NCBI RefSeq assembly: GCF_003967355.1
Contig: NZ_BIFH01000013.1
Coordinates: 864,651 to 928,650 of the forward strand
DNA from: Embleya hyalina
Lineage (GTDB): Bacteria > Actinomycetota > Actinomycetes > Streptomycetales > Streptomycetaceae
Direction of reading: 5' to 3'
DNA length: 64,000 bases
In this document: in pieces, positions 60,859 to 64,000 of the stretch
How positions within the stretch are numbered: position 1 is the first letter of the stretch
How the letters are laid out: every line of letters starts with the position of its first letter
Made by a program: the position numbers and the translations under genes
The notes under the pieces: generated by a model
What the model was told of the DNA's origin: nothing
The model's input: only the letters and a program-made list of their open reading frames with translations
Database searches by the model: none

Positions 60859-61742
60859 CACCGAACTCCGATCGAGGCGAGGAACGTCTCGGCGTTGCCG
60901 GCGAACACGTCGTCGAGGACGTCGGGGGAGTAGCCCTCGTCGCGCCACTCCTCGACCAGCCTCTCGTGGGCGAGCATCGGGTAGTCGGCTCCGAAGAAGA
61001 CCTTCTTGCGCAGCCGCTTGCCGATCTCGCGCTTGAGCTCGTCGGGGAAGTAGCGCGGTGACCAACCGTGCAGCTCCATCCACACGTTCGCCTTGTGCAG
61101 CGCGACCGCGATCATCTCCGACTGCCAGGGCCACGCCACCCGAGCCGCGATCACGTTCAGATCGGGATGCCCGGCCGCGACGCGGTCGACGTAACGGGGG
61201 TGGCAGCCCTCCAGGGTGATGCCCATGCCTCCGCGGGTACCGGCCCCGGTGGCCGACATGCCGACATGGACGAGGACGGGACGGTTGGCCTCGACGCACA
61301 GGTTCAGACAGGTCTCCCATTCCGGCTGATCGGGTGTCCCGGCCGGGGTGAACGAGTGGACCGTCAGCCCGACGAGTCCCGTCCCCTCGCTCAGGCAACG
61401 CTCGAATTCCCTGACGTGGGCCGGTTGCGTGGGATCGATGCCGATCCAGTTGCCCAGTACGACGTCGGGGTGCCTGCGCGCATAGTCGAAGGCGTAGTCG
61501 TGCTGGTCGCGGAGCGCACCGGCGTCCATGGTGTGGGTGAACGCGAAGTCGAGCATCGCCCTGACGTTGGCGCGGCGAAACCGGAGGGCCTGCTCCTCGT
61601 CGTCGACGAAGCCCATGTCCCACTTGAAATAGCCCCGCAGGGCCTCGCGGTCCTCGGCGGTCTCGTACGGGCTTCCCTTCCATCCTCGCTCTGTGCCCCA
61701 GTGGGAGTGGAAGTCGATCAGTCGGGCCGGCGGTACGTTCAC
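60858..61742 (-). CDS. Amidohydrolase-family (TIM-barrel) hydrolase
   Basis: A 294-aa amidohydrolase_2 protein: LIDFHSHWGTERG with the HxH metal pair, LTVHSFTPAG, PVLVHVGMSATGAG, HPDLNVIAARVAWPW, VFFGADYPMLAHERLV with the late Asp, and the usual FAGNAETFL end. GTG start. Between the acyl-CoA ligase and the SDR; probably hydrolyses or decarboxylates a pathway intermediate. Confidence 0.88.
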   Translation of the reverse strand: MNVPPARLIDFHSHWGTERGWKGSPYETAEDREALRGYFKWDMGFVDDEEQALRFRRANVRAMLDFAFTHTMDAGALRDQHDYAFDYARRHPDVVLGNWIGIDPTQPAHVREFERCLSEGTGLVGLTVHSFTPAGTPDQPEWETCLNLCVEANRPVLVHVGMSATGAGTRGGMGITLEGCHPRYVDRVAAGHPDLNVIAARVAWPWQSEMIAVALHKANVWMELHGWSPRYFPDELKREIGKRLRKKVFFGADYPMLAHERLVEEWRDEGYSPDVLDDVFAGNAETFLASIGVR

Positions 61743-61787
61743 ACCGAGCGCCTTTCGTGACGGGCCCTGGGAAGGGCATCGGAATAG

Positions 61788-63383
61788 TCAGTGGACATTG
61801 CGGGGCGAGTCGGCCCAGAACGGTGCGCGCAGGCGCTTCTTGTCGATCTTTCCCACCGGCGTGGTGGGAAGTGAGTCCACGACCACGACCTTCTTGGGCG
61901 CGTACATCGAGCCCTTGACCTGCTTCACGTGGGACTGGAGCGCGGGAACGTCGACCCGCCGTCCCGGTCGCGGGACCACGAAGGCGGTGACGATCTCACC
62001 CCAGCGGCTGTCCGGCACGCCGATGACGGCGGCCGAGCCCACCGAAGGGTGCGCGGTCAGCACGGCCTCGACTTCGCCGGCGTAGATGTTGAAACCGCCG
62101 GAGATGATCATGTCCTTCTTGCGGTCCACGATGTAGATCAGGCCCTCGGCGTCCTGGCGGGCGAGGTCTCCGGTGTGGAGCCATCCCCCCTCCAGTGCCA
62201 CTTCCGTCTCGTGGGGGAGGTTCTTGTAGCCCTGCATCACCCCGCGGCTCCGCATGGCGATCTCGCCCACCTCGCCCAACGGAACGTCGTTGCCGTCGTC
62301 GTCGATGAGCCTGATGCGGTTGCCGACCACGGGACGGCCACAGGAGGCGAGTTGCTCCAGGCTCGCGGTCTCGTGTGCGGCCTTGGTCAGGACCGTCCCG
62401 ATGCCGGCCGACTCCGTCTGCCCGTAGATCTGGGAGAAGACCGGACCGATCCGCTCGCGAGCCTCCGCCAGGCGCATCGGCGACATCGGTCCGGTGGCAT
62501 ACCAGACGACCTCGAGGCTGGAGAGGTCTCTGGTCTCCGGACGCTCCTGATCCAACAAGGTGTAGATCATCGTCGGAAGGCCGTTCACACAATTGATGTG
62601 CTCGGCCTCGATGACGTCGAGGAATCGGCCGGGTTCGAAGCCCTGCTCGATCACGACCGTCCCGCCACGCAGCAGTGTCGGGATGACGGCCAGCCCGGCC
62701 GCGTGGGTGAGCGGGGCCGCTGCCAGGTAGCGCGGGAGGTGTGGCTGCTCGAAGTCGGCCATGTGCGCGTAGACCATCTGCACCATCGACCGATGAGGCT
62801 GCATCACGCCCTTGGGTCTGCCGGTCGTCCCCCCGGTGTACTGCAGCCAGGCGACATCCGTCTCCGTCGCCGGACCGCGGTCGAGCGATCGAACCGCCGG
62901 GGGCTCGCCCTCGGGCGGACCACCGGCGGCGGGGATCACCATCAGGTGTCGCAGGGAGTCGACCTCGGCGAGGATGTGGCGTCCGTGCTCCTCCAGGGGT
63001 GCGGTCACCACCAGCACCGTGGCCTCCGCGTCCTCGCAGACGGTGATGTGGTCGGTGGCCGAGGCCAGGGTCTGCAGCCCGGTGAAGCGGCCGCCCAGGA
63101 GATACGTCGCGGCCTGGACGATCCACGATTCGGGCATGTTCGGACCGAGCATCGTGACCCCCACGCCGAGCCCCACTCCCCGCTGGGCCAGCGCGGCCAC
63201 GTACCGCGAGAGGAGGTCCCTGACGTGCGCGTAGGTCAGTCGCCGAGCACCGGCCACGAAGGCCTCGGACGAGCCGTGCCGGCCGAGCGCCTGGATGATC
63301 AGGTCACCCAGCGTGACTCCGGAGGATGCCGTCGTGGCGGCTGCCGAAGCCGCGGCGCCGTGACCCGAGAGGTGGTGAGACAT
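61788..63383 (-). CDS. Acyl-CoA ligase (AMP-binding)
   Basis: A 531-aa class I adenylate-forming enzyme: P-loop YTGGTTGRPKG (about residue 187), APLTHAAG, YGQTES, and the final-domain GGWLHTGDLARQDAEGLIYIVDRKKDMIISGG plus PTTPVGKIDKKRLR lysine. Activates a carboxylic acid as CoA ester. First gene of the operon behind the divergent-side AraC gene. The substrate, perhaps aromatic or branched-chain, is not determinable. Confidence 0.92.
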   Translation of the reverse strand: MSHHLSGHGAAASAAATTASSGVTLGDLIIQALGRHGSSEAFVAGARRLTYAHVRDLLSRYVAALAQRGVGLGVGVTMLGPNMPESWIVQAATYLLGGRFTGLQTLASATDHITVCEDAEATVLVVTAPLEEHGRHILAEVDSLRHLMVIPAAGGPPEGEPPAVRSLDRGPATETDVAWLQYTGGTTGRPKGVMQPHRSMVQMVYAHMADFEQPHLPRYLAAAPLTHAAGLAVIPTLLRGGTVVIEQGFEPGRFLDVIEAEHINCVNGLPTMIYTLLDQERPETRDLSSLEVVWYATGPMSPMRLAEARERIGPVFSQIYGQTESAGIGTVLTKAAHETASLEQLASCGRPVVGNRIRLIDDDGNDVPLGEVGEIAMRSRGVMQGYKNLPHETEVALEGGWLHTGDLARQDAEGLIYIVDRKKDMIISGGFNIYAGEVEAVLTAHPSVGSAAVIGVPDSRWGEIVTAFVVPRPGRRVDVPALQSHVKQVKGSMYAPKKVVVVDSLPTTPVGKIDKKRLRAPFWADSPRNVH

Positions 63384-63473
63384 GCCTCAAAGCGTGGCCG
63401 CCGAGCGGGCGGGCGTGCCACCGATGTTCCGCCTCGAATTTCCGATAACCCGCCAGGCCGACGGAGGCGGTGC

Positions 63474-64000
63474 TCAGCTGTGAGCCGCACCCGCCGCGGA
63501 GCGGTACCGACCGGGCGTCTGGCCGACGAGATCGGTGAAGGCGTCGATGAAGCTGCCGGGGTTCGCCCAGCCGAGTCGTATCGCCGTCTCGGTGACCGAG
63601 GTACCTTCACAGAGTTCGAGCAGCGCTCGCTGAATCCGCAGCAGTGTGCGCCACTGATGGAAGCTCATCGACAGTTCGATGCCGAACAGCCGACTGAGAG
63701 TGCGTTCGCTCGAGCCGGTTCGGCGCCCCAGCTCCGCCAGCGTCGCCGACATGGCCGGGTCGGCGTGCAGCAGGTCGGTGACGGCCTTGAGGCGAGGATC
63801 GCTGGGCTCCGGCAGCCGTAGTGGCTCCTGCGGGGCGCGGATCAGCTCCGCGCCGATCACCGCGAGCAGCAGACGGCCACGGTCACTGGCGGCGGGCTCG
63901 TGCTCGCCGGTCATCGCCAGGTACGCCTCGCGCAGCAGCGCACTGGCCACGAAGACCGACGGTTCGGGCGGCAGTTCTTCGGACAGTGCCGCCGGAACCG
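63474..64000 (-). CDS. AraC-family regulator (partial, 5' end beyond window)
   Basis: At least 175 aa are visible; the frame continues past the window edge without a stop. The C-terminal double HTH is clear: LLHADPAMSATLAELGRRTGSSERTLSRLF and RLGWANPGSFIDAFTDLVGQTPGRYR. The upstream part (HEPAASDRGRLLLAVIGAEL) is the effector-domain end. Stops 90 nt before the ligase start in the same direction, so it may share the operon or autoregulate it. Confidence 0.88.
   Translation of the reverse strand, partial: VPAALSEELPPEPSVFVASALLREAYLAMTGEHEPAASDRGRLLLAVIGAELIRAPQEPLRLPEPSDPRLKAVTDLLHADPAMSATLAELGRRTGSSERTLSRLFGIELSMSFHQWRTLLRIQRALLELCEGTSVTETAIRLGWANPGSFIDAFTDLVGQTPGRYRSAAGAAHS

Overview
The window is strongly GC-rich throughout. 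It shows GTG/TTG starts, GGAGG-type ribosome binding sites, ATGA/TGATG gene couplings, many one-component regulators, a Tat-type lipoprotein and a SpoIIE/anti-sigma-like protein. Together these point to a filamentous actinomycete of the Streptomyces/Embleya type, probably in a chromosomal arm or accessory region rich in catabolic and secondary-metabolism genes. No rRNA, tRNA, CRISPR array, insertion sequence or origin was seen.

Layout. 0.6-3.4 kb: a LodA/GoxA-like quinoprotein amino-acid oxidase with an unrecognised 238-aa partner. 3.6-10.7 kb: a glutamine-synthetase-like gene convergent with a five-gene minus-strand set (CPYC flavoprotein disulfide reductase, thioredoxin, GNAT, EctB-like aminotransferase, ATP-grasp ligase) that diverges from an XRE-cupin regulator. 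A strong inverted repeat sits just before the aminotransferase. 10.8-20.1 kb: a sialic-acid/amino-sugar uptake and catabolism operon (NanE, ROK kinase, NanA-like lyase, dipeptide-type ABC transporter with a fused permease-ATPase) under a divergent FadR-type regulator; one ATPase gene carries a 2-nt frameshift. 20.3-23.7 kb: a small secreted protein, then a class II aldolase and an amidohydrolase divergent from an IclR regulator, with a matched pair of operator-like inverted repeats. 23.7-26.9 kb: a decayed Ser/Thr kinase gene that ends in a VHL-beta-like domain, next to a PAS-GAF-SpoIIE-HATPase protein.

27-39 kb is a patchwork of oxidoreductases and regulators: LLM, VOC, WYL, TetR, CocE hydrolase, MFS, LtrA, HbpS, NIPSNAP, quinone reductase, HxlR and AKR. 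A VOC/WYL segment at 28.1-28.8 kb recurs as a deleted, decayed copy at 38.7-39.0 kb. 39-50 kb: ArsR with a SulP transporter, an SDR, a GH114 lipoprotein, an inositol-phosphatase-like protein, a tautomerase with an XRE-MmyB regulator, a SnoaL-like protein with LysR, and a scar where an alpha/beta hydrolase and a MarR gene have lost their facing 5' ends. 50-59 kb: sirtuin, secreted glycosidase-like protein with three 45-residue repeats, P450, YwqG-like protein and a membrane NACHT NTPase. 59-64 kb: an operon of acyl-CoA ligase, amidohydrolase, SDR lacking its catalytic Tyr/Lys, and F420/LLM oxidoreductase behind an AraC regulator, probably for degradation of a small carboxylic acid.

The recurrent theme is substrate-specific catabolic units, each paired with a local regulator, plus an unusual number of decayed genes (kinase, ABC ATPase frameshift, ABC relic, VOC/WYL remnant, MarR/hydrolase scar). 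That suggests an actively rearranging part of the chromosome. Function calls are from reading motifs by eye; no database search was run.
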